Assembly (NCBI RefSeq): GCF_003573695.1
Contig: NC_039358.1
Location: 232,327,560 to 232,391,559, forward strand
From: Papaver somniferum
Lineage: Eukaryota; Streptophyta; Magnoliopsida; Ranunculales; Papaveraceae
Direction of reading: 5' to 3'
Length of the DNA: 64,000 nucleotides
Of this stretch, positions 46,745 to 58,071 are shown one piece after another. The stretch's first letter is position 1. The number at the start of each line of letters is the position of its first letter. Below the pieces are notes generated by a model. It saw only the letters and a program-made list of their open reading frames with translations, was not told where the DNA came from and did no database searches. Position numbers and translations under genes: made by a program.

Positions 46745-48790
46745 CTTCATTTGCCTTCTATAATTTCTGAATTTCAGGGGACGTTTGTAAATAACAGACA
46801 AATAACAAATGGAATACTTATAGCTTCAAAGTTAATTGATGCAAGAGAGAAAACCAAAGTTCCTGGTTTGATGGTGAATGTGGATTTGGAGAAGGCTTTT
46901 GATAGTATTAGTTGGTCTTGTCTTGATTATACTCTAGCTAGGTTTGGTTTTGGTGTATATGGAGAAACTGGATGAAGTGGTGTTTGTCTACAAGGTTTGC
47001 AATGACAATAAATGGAACTGCATCAAATTTATTTAGAAGTAGCAAGGAAGTTAAGCAAGGCGACCCAATTTCTCCCTTTCTTTTCATTATGATTGCAAAG
47101 GTTCTCTCACTAATGATCAAGAAAGCTACTGATTTGAAAATGATTTCTGGTTTCAAACCACTAGTTAGTGCTATGCCTGTCAATCATTTTAAGAAAAGTG
47201 CCCTTGTAGCTGTTGGGGATGCGGTGTATGCTTCTGATTGTGCTATTTTCGGATGTTCGATATCAACCTTTCCGATGAAATATTTGGGAATTCCCCTTGG
47301 AAGTAGATCAAAGTTTGTAGGAGTATGGGAGGTGATCTTGCAAAAGTTCCTGAAAAAGTTATGTGTTTGGCAGAGAAGGTATTTATCAAAAGGTGGTAGA
47401 CTAATGTTAATAAAACATGTTTTATCTAGTCTCCCAGTGTATTATTTGTCCTTGTTGCAACTCCCTGCATCTGTTGAGAAGCAAATGGAGAGGATAATGA
47501 GACAATTCCTTTGGGGTTCATCTGCTAATAATAAGAAGAAGAGTTGGGTTGGATGGAGAAGAGTTTGTTGGCTTAAGGAGCGGGGTGAAGTTGGTATCAA
47601 GAAGTTAAGGATGATGAATAAAGCCTTACACGCAAAATGGATTTGGAGGTATGAAACTGAAGAGGATTCTTTCTGGAGGAGAATTGTTGATCTCAAATTT
47701 GGAGGTAACCCAAAATCTTTTTTTTCTTCCAAATACTTGTAGTAAGTCAGTAGGGAAGAGTTTATGGGTTGGGATTTTAAAATGCAAGGATATTGTAGAA
47801 CAAAGTTCTGCAATTCAAATGAATAGTGGAAATAGATGCCTATTCAGGAGAGATAGATGGCTGAATGGGCATTCTCCTAAATCAATGTTTCCATCTTTCT
47901 TCTTTATAGGCAACAACAAGGAAGCAACAGATCAAGAAATGTTGATGTTTAGTAATGATGGTAGCTGGAATTTTGCGTTTTCAAGGGCTCTGAAAGATGA
48001 AGAAATAGAAGAGGTGGCTCATTTGTTAGATTTAATCCCTACTATAAACAGTGAAAGTGGTGGTGACCAAAGAGTTTGGCAAGTTGGAAATAAAGGTTTT
48101 CGGTATCTGAATGTTACAAGTCTTTTGAAGATGATGGACTTTTAGTGTTTCCACTTAAATGTGTCTGGAATTCAAAAATACGTCAAAAGGTTATATTTTT
48201 TGTCTGGACACTTTGTTACAATGCAGCTCCGACAATGGATTCATTAAGGAATGTTATTATGGTGAAAGGATGCCTTCTTTTCAAGAAAGCCGCAAAAGAT
48301 AATCATCATTTATTCCTTCATTGTGAAACCACCAGGTCAGTATGACATTATTTCTTAAGATACTATGATTTGCGGTGGGTTTTTCATAACCGTGTCAGCA
48401 GTAATATATGGCAATGGAGAAAGAAAAAATGCAACAATAACTCTGTCAGGTCAATAATTTGGGATATCATTTCCCTTTGCTATTTGGTGGACAGTATGGA
48501 TCGAAAGAAATGAAAGAGTTTTCAATGGAAAATAGAAGGATCTGCATTTCATCATTGATAGATTTATATTTATAATTGGTGCGTAGGAACCAATATCTTT
48601 GATATGTTCCAGCTGAACTCAATTTTACACAATTGGGATGTAGTCATGAGATAATTGTAATCTCTGCTATTTTTATGGTTCTTTGAGTTGGTTTTGTATT
48701 AATCTGTTCAGCTCTATCACTATCTTGGTGGCGAGTTGTTCTTTTTTCAATACATCCGCCCTTTTTGAGTAAAAAAATAAAATAACATCC
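46745..48790 (+). mobile_element. 5'-truncated L1-type LINE
   Basis: The element starts inside the reverse transcriptase and ends in an A-rich tail (GAGTAAAAAAATAAAATAA at about 48767), in the plus orientation. 5' truncation is usual for L1 insertions. No clear TSD was found. Confidence 0.8.
46751..48345 (+). pseudogene. LINE reverse transcriptase remnant, catalytic block deleted
   Basis: Successive pieces in shifting frames: FVNNRQITNG and VNVDLEKAFDSISW (46751-46975), KQGDPISPFLFIM, then the thumb region MKYLGIPLGSR and KGGRLMLIKHVLSSLPVYYLSL (to 47742), RRDRWLNG (47651-48145) and a zf-RVT piece, FFVWTLCYNAAPT and HHLFLHCET (48145-48345). The YADD catalytic block expected between AMPVNHF and the thumb is missing. 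The gene is dead. Confidence 0.88.
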
Positions 48791-48891
48791 ACTATCCACA
48801 CACCTATTCAATAATTGTATCCATCTGACTCCAAGCCCCTGAGACACTAAGACTACCATTTCATGATGAAAGCTGACGAAGGCGTGTGTAA

Positions 48892-48985
48892 ATAAGAATC
48901 TTAGGATGATGACGTGGTATGTGAATGTTTGAGTTTTGAATGATGTGGCAATTTGGAGAAGTATAATTGGATGAGTGAAATGATT
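48892..48985 (+). repeat. dispersed repeat copy 2 (matches SEC31 upstream)
   Basis: GAATCTTAGGATGATGACGT, TTTTGAATGATGTGG and GGATGAGTGAA follow the same order as at 28885-28975. The copy lies about 100 bases beyond the LINE tail. Confidence 0.75.
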
Positions 48986-49164
48986 AGGCACCGTACACGC
49001 ATTTTACAGAGAGAAATCCCGACAAAAAGAGTTGGGTGAGGGACCTATACTTTAGGCGCATGCCCAAAAAAATAATATTTTCATTGTCAGGCTCACAATT
49101 AATTTTAGGTGTTATGACACCCATAATTATTTCCGTGACACTCATAATTATATGAAATTATTAA

Positions 49165-50012
49165 AAATATTTGCATGACGAATTATGCATCCGCATGACG
49201 GGTTATGCATCAGGGGTATAATTGGCAACGCAACTTGGATATAACATATCTAAAAATCCGCGCAATTTGGAATTTTACAAATTTTATATCGTTGGAAATC
49301 TTTTTAAAAGAGCTAACGCAACGAGTACAAACAAGAATATCAAATTTTTGTTTTTCACGAAAAAATCGGAGGTGATCATCATTTTAGTCAAAATTTTCGA
49401 AAACTTGATACATAACCATTATGCACCCACCAAAAAAAGATGCATAACACATTATGCAGACGCATAACGAATTATGCAACCATTTTCTCCACTGCATAAT
49501 AAATTATGCATTTGGATAACAATGTTATGCATTTATAACAAGTTATGTAACCATTGTTTTGGTTGATTTTAGTGCGTACATAAAAAAATTGATGCATAAT
49601 GCAGTATGCATCCATATTTACGGATGCATATCAGGTTATGCATCTATTTTCTCGATGCATAAAAGATTGTGCAACAATTTCTCGATGCATAATGCATTAT
49701 GCAGTCATATTTTCGGATGCATAACAGGTTATGCATCGATTTTCACGACTGCATAACATGTTATGTAGATATTATTGTAGGTATATGACAAGTTATGCAG
49801 CCTTATTTTTTGTTGGTTTAAATACTAAGAAAAAAGTGTCCGCATAACTTGTTATGCAACCGTTTTCTGGACTGCATAACAAGTTATGCAAAAAAAAAAA
49901 AAAAAAAAAACGCAGAACGTGTTATGCAACTAATTTCGAGAATGCATAACAAGTTATGCAACAAATTTTGTAGATGCATAACCTGTTATGCATTACTATT
50001 CACACTTCCATT
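49165..50012. repeat. GCATAAC-GTTATGC palindrome array
   Basis: About 15-17 imperfect palindromes of the form TGCATAACNNGTTATGCA occur across about 850 bases, spaced irregularly by roughly 10-60 bases of AT-rich sequence, with some half-sites. Each unit could fold into a short stem. A gap of about 220 bases without units separates the first two from the rest. No exact element ends could be fixed. A poly-A run at about 49890 interrupts the array. Confidence 0.9.
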
Positions 50013-50719
50013 TTTTTTAAATGCACGCCGCAGGCACACCAAACCCATTTACTTGGACAAAAGAAACTAGGCATATGCAACCAAATAACTTAATCAGAAA
50101 ACTTAACAAGGAGCACACATTTGTTTGGGCAAACAATGAAGTGCTAGAAGAAGGCTGAGACGGCGTTGAATTGAACATATTGTTCCCGAAGCCAGAATTT
50201 TGGTGGAGTAAACATGTACGATTGGCTGAGAAAAAGAAAATGTGGTGCTTGGTGCAAAGGTTTAAACACGAGTAACCCCATTAGTACTATACAGATACTC
50301 GCAGTAAGCGCCTCCCTTAGAGGTATACTTGATGATCTATCTAACTCACTAAAATGATACTACAGATTAGCAAAACAACATTGGACTTCCCATCATTGGA
50401 CTTCCTATCTCTAAAAATTAGTTCTACAAATCAGTAGAAAATTCTGCCTTTAGCAAACATAATTGAAACTCTACAGATAATCACAGTGACAACTGAGAAA
50501 TTGAAAAACATGACTGAAATTGAAAAAAAAATGAGCCTATTTCCGCCAAATGATCAATCCAATTTATCTTTTTTAAAATCAACAAATATCAAGTCCTTAT
50601 TAAAACCTAAAACTGAAATCTCCTTTGACAAAGCCCAGACAGATGAAAAAACACAAATTTGCATAAAATGAATAAATAAAAAATCAAATAAATTGAATAA
50701 ATAAATGATTACTACTGAC

Positions 50720-50864
50720 CTCCAGCATCATCTTTAATAGCAGTATTACCACCACCACCGCATAGAGAACCAGGACTACTTCTTCTAAGATTAAAAGTTT
50801 GCCCAATATCTTCCCATAAAAAAATCCATTTCGAATTCGGTGGAGTAGCCACCAGATCCATCAT
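50720..50864 (-). pseudogene. orphan first exon of an unrecognised gene
   Basis: A minus-strand ATG at 50864 opens 48 codons (MMDLVATPPNSKWIFLW..., then LCGGGGNTAIKDD) ending at a donor, G|GTCAGT. About 300 bases upstream (50865-51170) look like a plant 5' UTR, with AAAATTAGGGTTTGC. No downstream exon is found before the palindrome array at 50012. The gene is either continued by exons I cannot recognise or was cut by insertion. Confidence 0.45.
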
Positions 50865-51169
50865 TACCCATCAAAAAATTCCAACCAATTCAAAATCGCA
50901 GCAACAATTACTAAAACCCATTTCGAATCAAACCCTTGAAACATCACCTTTCAATTCCACCTCGTCCATTATCTTCTTTGCAAACCCTAATTTTCGATCT
51001 TGAAATCGAGCTCAGCTTCACGATCTCTGCATAACCCATCAAAACGACACTAGTATACAGTATACACAACATGTTCCCTTCTTCTTATCGAAATTCATCT
51101 TCATCCATTCACCGTCGTCTTCACAATCCCATCAGCAATCACAGAGAAACGGATAAAACTAAGAGTAAA

Positions 51170-51640
51170 GTGGGATGAAAAATGGATGCAGTTGCAGTTG
51201 GAAACGGGAGCCGCACAATTTCAGGAAATATGGATTTCGGACTAATTTTTTCCCCAAAAATAGATGCGCCTGTACTTTTCTGACAGTGAGTTTCTCAGTG
51301 TCAAAAAAATGGAAAATGAGTCTTGTAGTAATTTTCACTATACTAAACCCACCCCAGTAAACCGTTCGGTTGGGAGGGTCCCACTCAATTCTCTCGGTGG
51401 AGATAATCGGCAGGATGTCTAGTAGTTCCGCTAAAGGCATCCGTATATGGTTTATGTACTTTGGGCCCTACAGTGGGTCCGATTCTGTAAAACACTTAGA
51501 CTGCCGGTTTAGGATTACCGGCGGGATAATGTTTAAGGCACCCATTCAATTTAGATCGAGCCTAATTAACAGTCCGGTACCTTGTTTGATTATGCGTCAC
51601 ATTGTGTAACATACTAGTTTGCCAAGCTCTCTGAATACTG
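51170..51640. other. unassigned sequence, somewhat GC-richer
   Basis: Upstream of the orphan exon; it could include its promoter. Short frames on both strands overlap and show no protein features. No repeat structure was recognised. Confidence 0.35.
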
Positions 51641-53060
51641 GTGTATTTTTTTCTCATGTCAATTACTTTGAATCATTGAAAAGCATCATCGTGTCTCCTT
51701 GGTTAGAAAAGAAAACTGGTGTTTATATTATTATGTACATGCGAAGTAGCTATTGATTTTTGTTTAACTAAAATCTGAATAAATGATCAAGTATAAACCA
51801 AGCCTTAACTAACTGAATTTTGTTAGTTGTGTATAAAATCATGCTTTCTTCATGTGCATTCATCCTTGAGCTGTGTATAATGAAGCTCTAATGATGTTAT
51901 AAATTCATACTTTCTTATCAGCTAAATTTTTGGTAATTGATAATATGGATCTCTCTTGAAAATTGGGATATTGGGGAAAATTGAAATTAAGACTTTTATT
52001 AGGATGATCATGTTGGGGTTCAGAGCCATCTACATGCTAATACTGCGGAAACAAAATAGCTAACAAGAAACACTTGGTCTCTCGGATTGCTCCATGAACC
52101 TCACTACGATTTAGGATAAGAAGAAGAGAAAGAGAACCACACAGATGCAAGCCATAAACAAAAGCAACTAGAAGTAAAGTACTCACAGATTTAACGTGGT
52201 TCAACAATGTACACAATGTGTGTATATTGTCTCCATCCACCAAACGGATAAGACCTCTTTATCCATTATAGAATTATCATCCCAGAATTACACAAGAATT
52301 GAATAATCAATTACCGACTCACCACAATGTGACCGAAAAACTCTCACAAACGCCCTATAAATTCAAAGTAGTGTCTTCACCCATATGAGATAATATTTAC
52401 CGTATTATCTATCACAACGAGATGATCTTTTCTGCACACCCTGACATAGATTATCATGGACGCTTTTAGTTCAACACCAATAATCTAATCCAGCACCACC
52501 AAGGATCTTCTCCTCAACAAGATGTCTTACCAACATCTCCACACGAATACTCCATATCGACATATTTTCCAACATCGATAAGCATTCCGTAAGCACCATA
52601 ATGATGAACTAATTCCATCATTATTTCCTCACATCTCTAATAAGAATTTCCTTGAGAACTCATGACTAAAACTCATAGCCTAGATCTCCTTGTATAGTAG
52701 ACATATTACTTATCATAAGGGTTTCCTAACTTAGTTAGGAGGTTCCTAAACTTTAGGATCAAGTAAATCATTAAGAGTAAATCTTGTGATCGGCTGATTT
52801 TGGTTTATCCATAATCCTCTCCACCGACCAAACAAGTTTGAGTTTATCACAAACTCAACTTGACCGACCTATCCCAACAGATCCTGGAATTATTGAGCAT
52901 CTGTTCAAGAATTTTTGAGCCATATTCCTCTTTGAAGCCTCCTCTGCTAACATCATTGTAATTTGTACACTCAACAAGATAACATAAGCTGGTGAAGATA
53001 TCTGTTGCTGTATTAAACTTTCATTTGTTGCACGTGGTTAATAGAATGTAACTCACCTTG
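51640..53060 (+). repeat. dispersed repeat R, copy b (split by an LTR)
   Basis: AAGCATCATCGTGTC, GTGGTTAG-like and CAGCTAAATTTTTGG words match copy a, break at 52010, and resume at about 52885 with TTCAAGAATTTTTGAGCC. Copy a provides the uninterrupted arrangement. Confidence 0.7.
52011..52879. mobile_element. solo LTR (about 870 bp)
   Basis: The segment starts TGTTGGGG and ends CCCAACA, the inverted TG...CA termini of an LTR. GATCA (52006-52010) and GATCC (52880-52884) flank it, a 5-bp TSD with one mismatch. There is no internal coding region and no second copy beside it. The insertion interrupts repeat R copy b. A solo LTR forms by recombination between the two LTRs of a full element. Strand is undetermined. 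Confidence 0.8.
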
Positions 53061-53319
53061 GTTGTCGAAATGATTTCGTCTCTTTATTTTAAGGCCAACG
53101 GTTAGACGGGACATAAGATTACAGTTTCAACTAAAGAAGTTTAAGTTTGTTTGTAGCACCTTAGTTTGATTTGTGTATGTCGTAAAGGCTAAGCCTAAGG
53201 TGCAAATATCATTTTGTTGCTCTTTCTCAAATTTTCTCTCTCTTCCGCTTTGTATAATCGTTTTTTCTAAAGCAATTCCTAAATTTTTTCTCCTGATTTT
53301 CCTCCATTATCTTCCTCTT

Positions 53320-53781
53320 TGTGAAAGGACAAATAGTCCCACATTGCTATAATCCGTTTAATTAACTTAGATATAATATGGAAGGGCCAATCCACTCATT
53401 GCCAATTAGTTTTGAGTTGGATGCCCGCAGACTTTAACATGGTATCAGAGCTAAGTTCCAGACCAGACCTGCGTAGCCGGGTCTAGGCCGAGTTACTGGC
53501 AGAAGTGTTCCGATTTTGTCAGTTGTACACCCAGGATGTAGGCCAATGCGGATACTGGCCGAGGTGTTACCCCCTGATTTAGTCACTCACATGTGTACAC
53601 CTGTTACCGATGGACTGGTAACTCGTACATATGTCCACGTGTGAGGCCTAGTGAGGGGGCGTGTGAAAGCACAAATAGTCCCACATCGCTGTAATCCGCT
53701 TAATTAACTTAAATATAATATGGAAGGGCCACTCCACTCATTGCCAATTGGTTTTGAGTTGGATGCCCGCAGATTTTAACA
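53320..53781 (+). mobile_element. intact TRIM retrotransposon (TSD CTCTT)
   Basis: Two near-identical 120-bp LTRs (53320-53439 and 53662-53781) begin TGTGAAAG and end TTTAACA. CTCTT flanks both sides (53315-53319, 53782-53786). The first LTR is followed directly by TGGTATCAGAGC (53440-53451), a perfect tRNA-Met primer-binding site. A purine-rich GTGAGGGGGCG precedes the second LTR. The 222-bp interior has no coding capacity. This is a textbook terminal-repeat retrotransposon in miniature. Confidence 0.96.
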
Positions 53782-54880
53782 CTCTTTAATCCAGATTTAC
53801 TCGGTTTTGGCCTGAGATTTCAGATCTACTGAGGAAATCTAGGAACTAATTAGTAGTTTGTTTTTCTTTTTAAATAAAAATATTTCATCTAAGCAATATT
53901 AGGTTTAGGTTTTTGTTTTTTCTTTTTTAATTTCAATGGCTATTATATGCCTTATGTTCTTCTATTACGCTTATACGGCGGTTTATCATAAGCCTCGGGA
54001 CTTTTTAATGGGGTTTAGTAATATAATCAACATATGGAATTGTTACAACAGAGTTTTTCTTCAAAACTTGTCTCAAGAACCTCATCTATCCAAATCAGTG
54101 GAAGGAAGAATAGAGAAGATGTGTCATGTTGGACGAATTTTTTTTTGGTTTTTCATGAAGAATATTCAGGCTTTTTTGGGTAAAACAAATGGGATACCAC
54201 ACCGATTTTGATACAACTTCTTCTCTGGAGGATGAGACAAAGGTATGTGCTTTGGAATTTCAATTGAAGAAAAATCTTAATTTTATTGATGTGATAATTC
54301 AGCGAGACACAATCCGCGGTCAACAAGTCGGTATGGGGAATGATCAAGATATTCTTTGGAGCATCATTTTTCTCACTTGTAAGATTAAAACCTATTTTAG
54401 TCTCTTCTACGTTATGTGGTTTTATGTAATCTCAAAAACGTAAATTACATTATACAATTGTTCTGTTGCTACCAAATGCATAATGATGAAACAAAAGGGT
54501 GTGTCTATCTACCACCTCTTCGATGTAATCCTTCAAACCTCAATTTAAATGAGGTAGTCTAATAAACTAATCTTAGGAGATCTTTGAATCCCCTCATTCC
54601 TTAAAAAAAAATCATTTTGTTAAGTTTGATGAATGTTGGCGTTTTTTTCCACCTGCCAATTACGGTGGATCAAATTGTTTTTTGCGAAAATATTTTCTTC
54701 CCGAAAAGCATGAATATCTCTCGATAAGAAAAATCAAATTGTTGAATTATGTACATTAGCCATGGAAATTTTGTTAAGCTAAAATCAAGGAAAAAGATTG
54801 ACTTAGTGAACCCTAAATAAAACAGAAGTGCTTTAATAGTACATGAACATGTGCATAATCATACTTTGGGTCATTTTTTT
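53782..54880. other. AT-rich stretch with unassigned frames
   Basis: Plus-strand frames at 53936-54211 and 54189-54443 (about 90 codons each) overlap and might belong to one broken gene; the second contains ETKVCALEFQLKKNLNF. I recognise no domain. Nothing else is visible. Confidence 0.3.
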
Positions 54881-55240
54881 CTTCTATAATTCAAATCATA
54901 TATACTTTGTTCATTTGGGCTCACCTTTAAGTTGTGTGTAATGAATCTCTTATGACGTTTTATGTTTATAAATAAAAAAGTTTTTCTGATCAATCATACA
55001 TGAAAGCTTCATACCATAGTTTTGAGTTTCTTAACTATTACCATCCATGTACAGTTTCTATTAGTTACATCTTAAGCCTCTTATCTTACGCAGTTGATTA
55101 CTAGTCATTGATGAATATTCAGATTTCTCTTGAGATGGGATGTCGGAGAAAATTGAAATGAAGACTTCATTTTGGTTGTAATTTATTTTCCAGGAAATTA
55201 TGAGCGAACATTGATCTTTTTATAACCGAGCCAGGCTTTC
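54880..55240 (+). repeat. dispersed repeat R, copy c (partial)
   Basis: TTCAAATCATATATACTTTGTTC, GTGTAATGAATCTCTTATGACG, CATAGTTTTGAGTTTCTTAAC and GAGAAAATTGAAATGAAGAC follow the order of copy a without its MITE. Confidence 0.65.
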
Positions 55241-56789
55241 AAATTATCGGGGCCAAAAAATAGAAAACGCACGCCCAAACAAAATGGTGAATAATTAAAA
55301 TAAAATAGAATAGCACAAAATTTTGCTCTTTTATAGTGTTATGGGATGTGGCAGTTATAAATGTGAATGATTTACCATTTAAGATAAGCAGAAAATACGG
55401 AAATGACAAACATCCCGAGAATATTATCTCGCAAACCTCACGTGTGAAACATGATTGTGGGATCCACCACTTTGAAAGGTGGCCCCTGTTAAATCCTATG
55501 GCCGGCTGGCCCAGAAATTGTGTCGGTCGGTAACCCTCCGCGGGATTTTAATCGGTATGCCTTTCGTTAATCCAGAAAATACATGCATAGGGTCTGTATG
55601 TATATGCCCGTTTTTGGTGTAATGTAAATACTTAGAACAGAACTTGATAACGTCCCCCTTCTCCCCCTTCTTGTTGGTAAGTTGGTGCTTTGTCATTTTC
55701 ATACCCAAGTAGTTAGTACGTAGCTTTACCATTTAATACGTATATAGTTTGTATATCAAACTACCTAGTAATTAAAGTTGGTTATCCCAACATAGCACCA
55801 GTACACCACGAAAATGCTATTTGAACAGCGGATTGACAGCTGAATCCGATGTGGCACACCACATGGTGATGACTGTTTTCTTGTATTTTATCCGCGTTTG
55901 CGGTGAAACTTCCCGAGATTCAATCGATGAAATTAACTTGCAAAATCATGGTTGTCTCGTCTCTATCCCTAACAGTTATCACTCGATCAAAAACCTTTAT
56001 GTTGCTTAACTTTCAATCTTACGAATCGAATTCTCAATCACTCCTCCATGAGCTAGGTGATATATAACGCGTACAATTACCTTATGAGATTAAAAGGTAT
56101 TTATGTGATTTTTTTTTTTTTTTTGAGAATATTTATGTGATCAAGATCAGGTGGAGAAAGAATAAGTTTAGATGCCTGTATATTAGACAGGAAAAAAGAG
56201 TTATGGAGAGAATTAAATGTAAAGATATTTAAAAGTAAGTCTGATACTCAGAGATATGGATTTCGCTAAGAGAAGAGGTTAAGGAAAAATTCTGATTATC
56301 ATTTTTGTGTATATTTAGTTGATTTCCAGATCTAATGGCTTAAACGAGTTGGCTCTTTCAATCTTTTTTCTCGAACTAATTTTTTCCATGAGGTTGAAGA
56401 TAAAATTGTATCCCTTAAACACCTAGCCTCCACGTAGCTCTTGTGCTGTTACAAACAGCGGTTCATGTAGCAGAATCGAGTACACCACTAGTCCTGCCTA
56501 GTGAATATATAAAATGCTCACAAATGTAAAAGAAAGAGAAATTGTTTTATACGCTGATGTTTGCTTGTTGCATTGCTTCGCTCATTTTATCGAATAAAAT
56601 ACGTGTGTTTTTCATCCCCAATTGATTATACGGTTAGTAAAGGTAATTAATGGTGGTCTAGAACCAAACCATATATCAAATTGAAAGTAAAATGTGTACT
56701 GGACTTGCATTTGGAGGACTAAATCTTAAGATAATGGAATAATTACAGATAATGCAATGAAAGTTGTTGGGAACTATATTTGTTATCTA
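55240..56789. other. no gene seen
   Basis: AT-rich sequence with only short, featureless frames on both strands (for example 55336-55533, 55496-55732 and 55821-56009). No inverted termini or tandem array are evident. Confidence 0.5.
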
Positions 56790-57284
56790 TGTTAAAGTCT
56801 GCAGGCATCCAACTCAAAACCAATTGGCAATGAGTGGAGAGGTCCTAATAGATTATAAATCGCAGGATCTTAAATAACTCAACCAATCAGGTGACGCGGA
56901 GTAAAGGTGCGGTCAACTGACTCGACACAAATAGCCTGATCTGATACCATATTAAAAGTGTGTGGGCTTCCAACTCATAACCAATTGGCAATGAGTTGAG
57001 AGGCCCTAAGAGATTATAAACCGCAGGATCTTAGATAACCCAACAATGTGGGACTAATAATCTCAACACGCCCCCTCACGTGTAGCCTCGTTGGGTCTAA
57101 CACGTGGACTATCGGGTGACGCGGAGGCGCGGTCAACAACTCATCGCAAATAGCCTGCTCTGGTACCATGTTAGAATACGGGCATCCAACTCAAAACCAA
57201 TTGGCAATGAGTGGAAAGGTCCTAAGAGATTATAAACCGAAGGATCTTAGATAACCCAACAATGTGGGACTAATAATCTCAACA
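56790..57284 (-). mobile_element. TRIM retrotransposon with three LTRs (TSD ATCTA)
   Basis: The TRIM is in minus orientation. ATCTA flanks it at 56785-56789 and 57285-57289. Three LTR copies lie at 56790-56883 (truncated), 56950-57068 and 57169-57284, sharing CCAATTGGCAATGAGT and AACCCAACAATGTGGGACTA. Primer-binding-site complements follow two of them (GATCTGATACCA at 56938-56949, GCTCTGGTACCA at 57157-57168). The structure LTR-internal-LTR-internal-LTR within one TSD pair suggests unequal recombination. The leftmost LTR has lost its far end and the adjacent polypurine tract. The LTRs are related to the TRIM at 53320. Confidence 0.92.
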
Positions 57285-57960
57285 ATCTAGTCTTTAATAT
57301 GGTCCGGCTAGGGTGGGTACGAGGCCTATCAAAAGAGCAGTCGCTGGCTTGTTCAATTAATTGTACTGTACCTTACAACTTAGATGCATAGTTCGTTAGG
57401 TATTATCCTCATGTGCTAAATGTTATTATTATTGGAGTATATGACAGGAACCGAATTTGGCAATGGAAAGAGAAGTTCTCGTAGCAACCAAATGCAGGTG
57501 CGCAAGAGAGAGATGGAGAGGAGTCATTTGATTCTTCATGTTCCCTAGACAGAGATGATTAAGTGCACACACTGTTGGTGGTAAGTTAAAATACCCTCTT
57601 ACATTCTTTGTCCATCTGTTTATGTGCTTGTTGGTTGCTAAGTTTGAACATTATATATTTATATTAAAATTCAAGGCTGTCAAGATTCCAACTGTGTTAA
57701 AATGCAGATATCGATCACTAATGAGTACTGAAAGATAAACAACCTAACGTGTGTATCATTACAGATCTTTCTAGATGCACGATGATCCATTCTACATCTG
57801 TTTATGCTTTGGATTTTATATCTTATATTGATCGATCTATACAGTCGGTAGAGGACACAATATTTGTCACCAATGGAGGGAACAATGCAGAGACAATGGC
57901 GCCTATACAGGGGAGTTCCACCAAGGGAAATAAGGCCCCTTGCTGCGCCAAGTAGCATGA

Positions 57961-57970
57961 CTATAAAAAG
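57961..57970 (+). promoter_or_regulatory. TATA box of DUF241 copy 1
   Basis: CTATAAAAAG lies about 110 bases upstream of the ATG at 58072, followed by a CA-rich leader. The same element is conserved in unit 2. Confidence 0.7.
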
Positions 57971-58071
57971 GAGCAGTAGGAGAACCATTAACCATCATCC
58001 AAATATCATTTTCAACGTTAACTTGTATATCTAAGCAAAAAAGTTATTCGTTTCTTCTAAACTAGGCGAAA

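Noticed and set aside
49180..49990. Terminal inverted repeats for the palindrome array region
   Set aside because: GGCGCATGCCC near 49056 and GGCATATGC near 50072 are similar, but each is close to self-palindromic and they do not extend, so no element ends are claimed.
49165..50012. CRISPR-like regular array
   Set aside because: The units are palindromic and imperfect, spacers are irregular in length, and the genome is a plant nuclear one.
57680..57988. 102-codon minus-strand frame
   Set aside because: It overlaps the DUF241 copy 1 promoter, is not preserved in unit 2, and has no recognisable domain.
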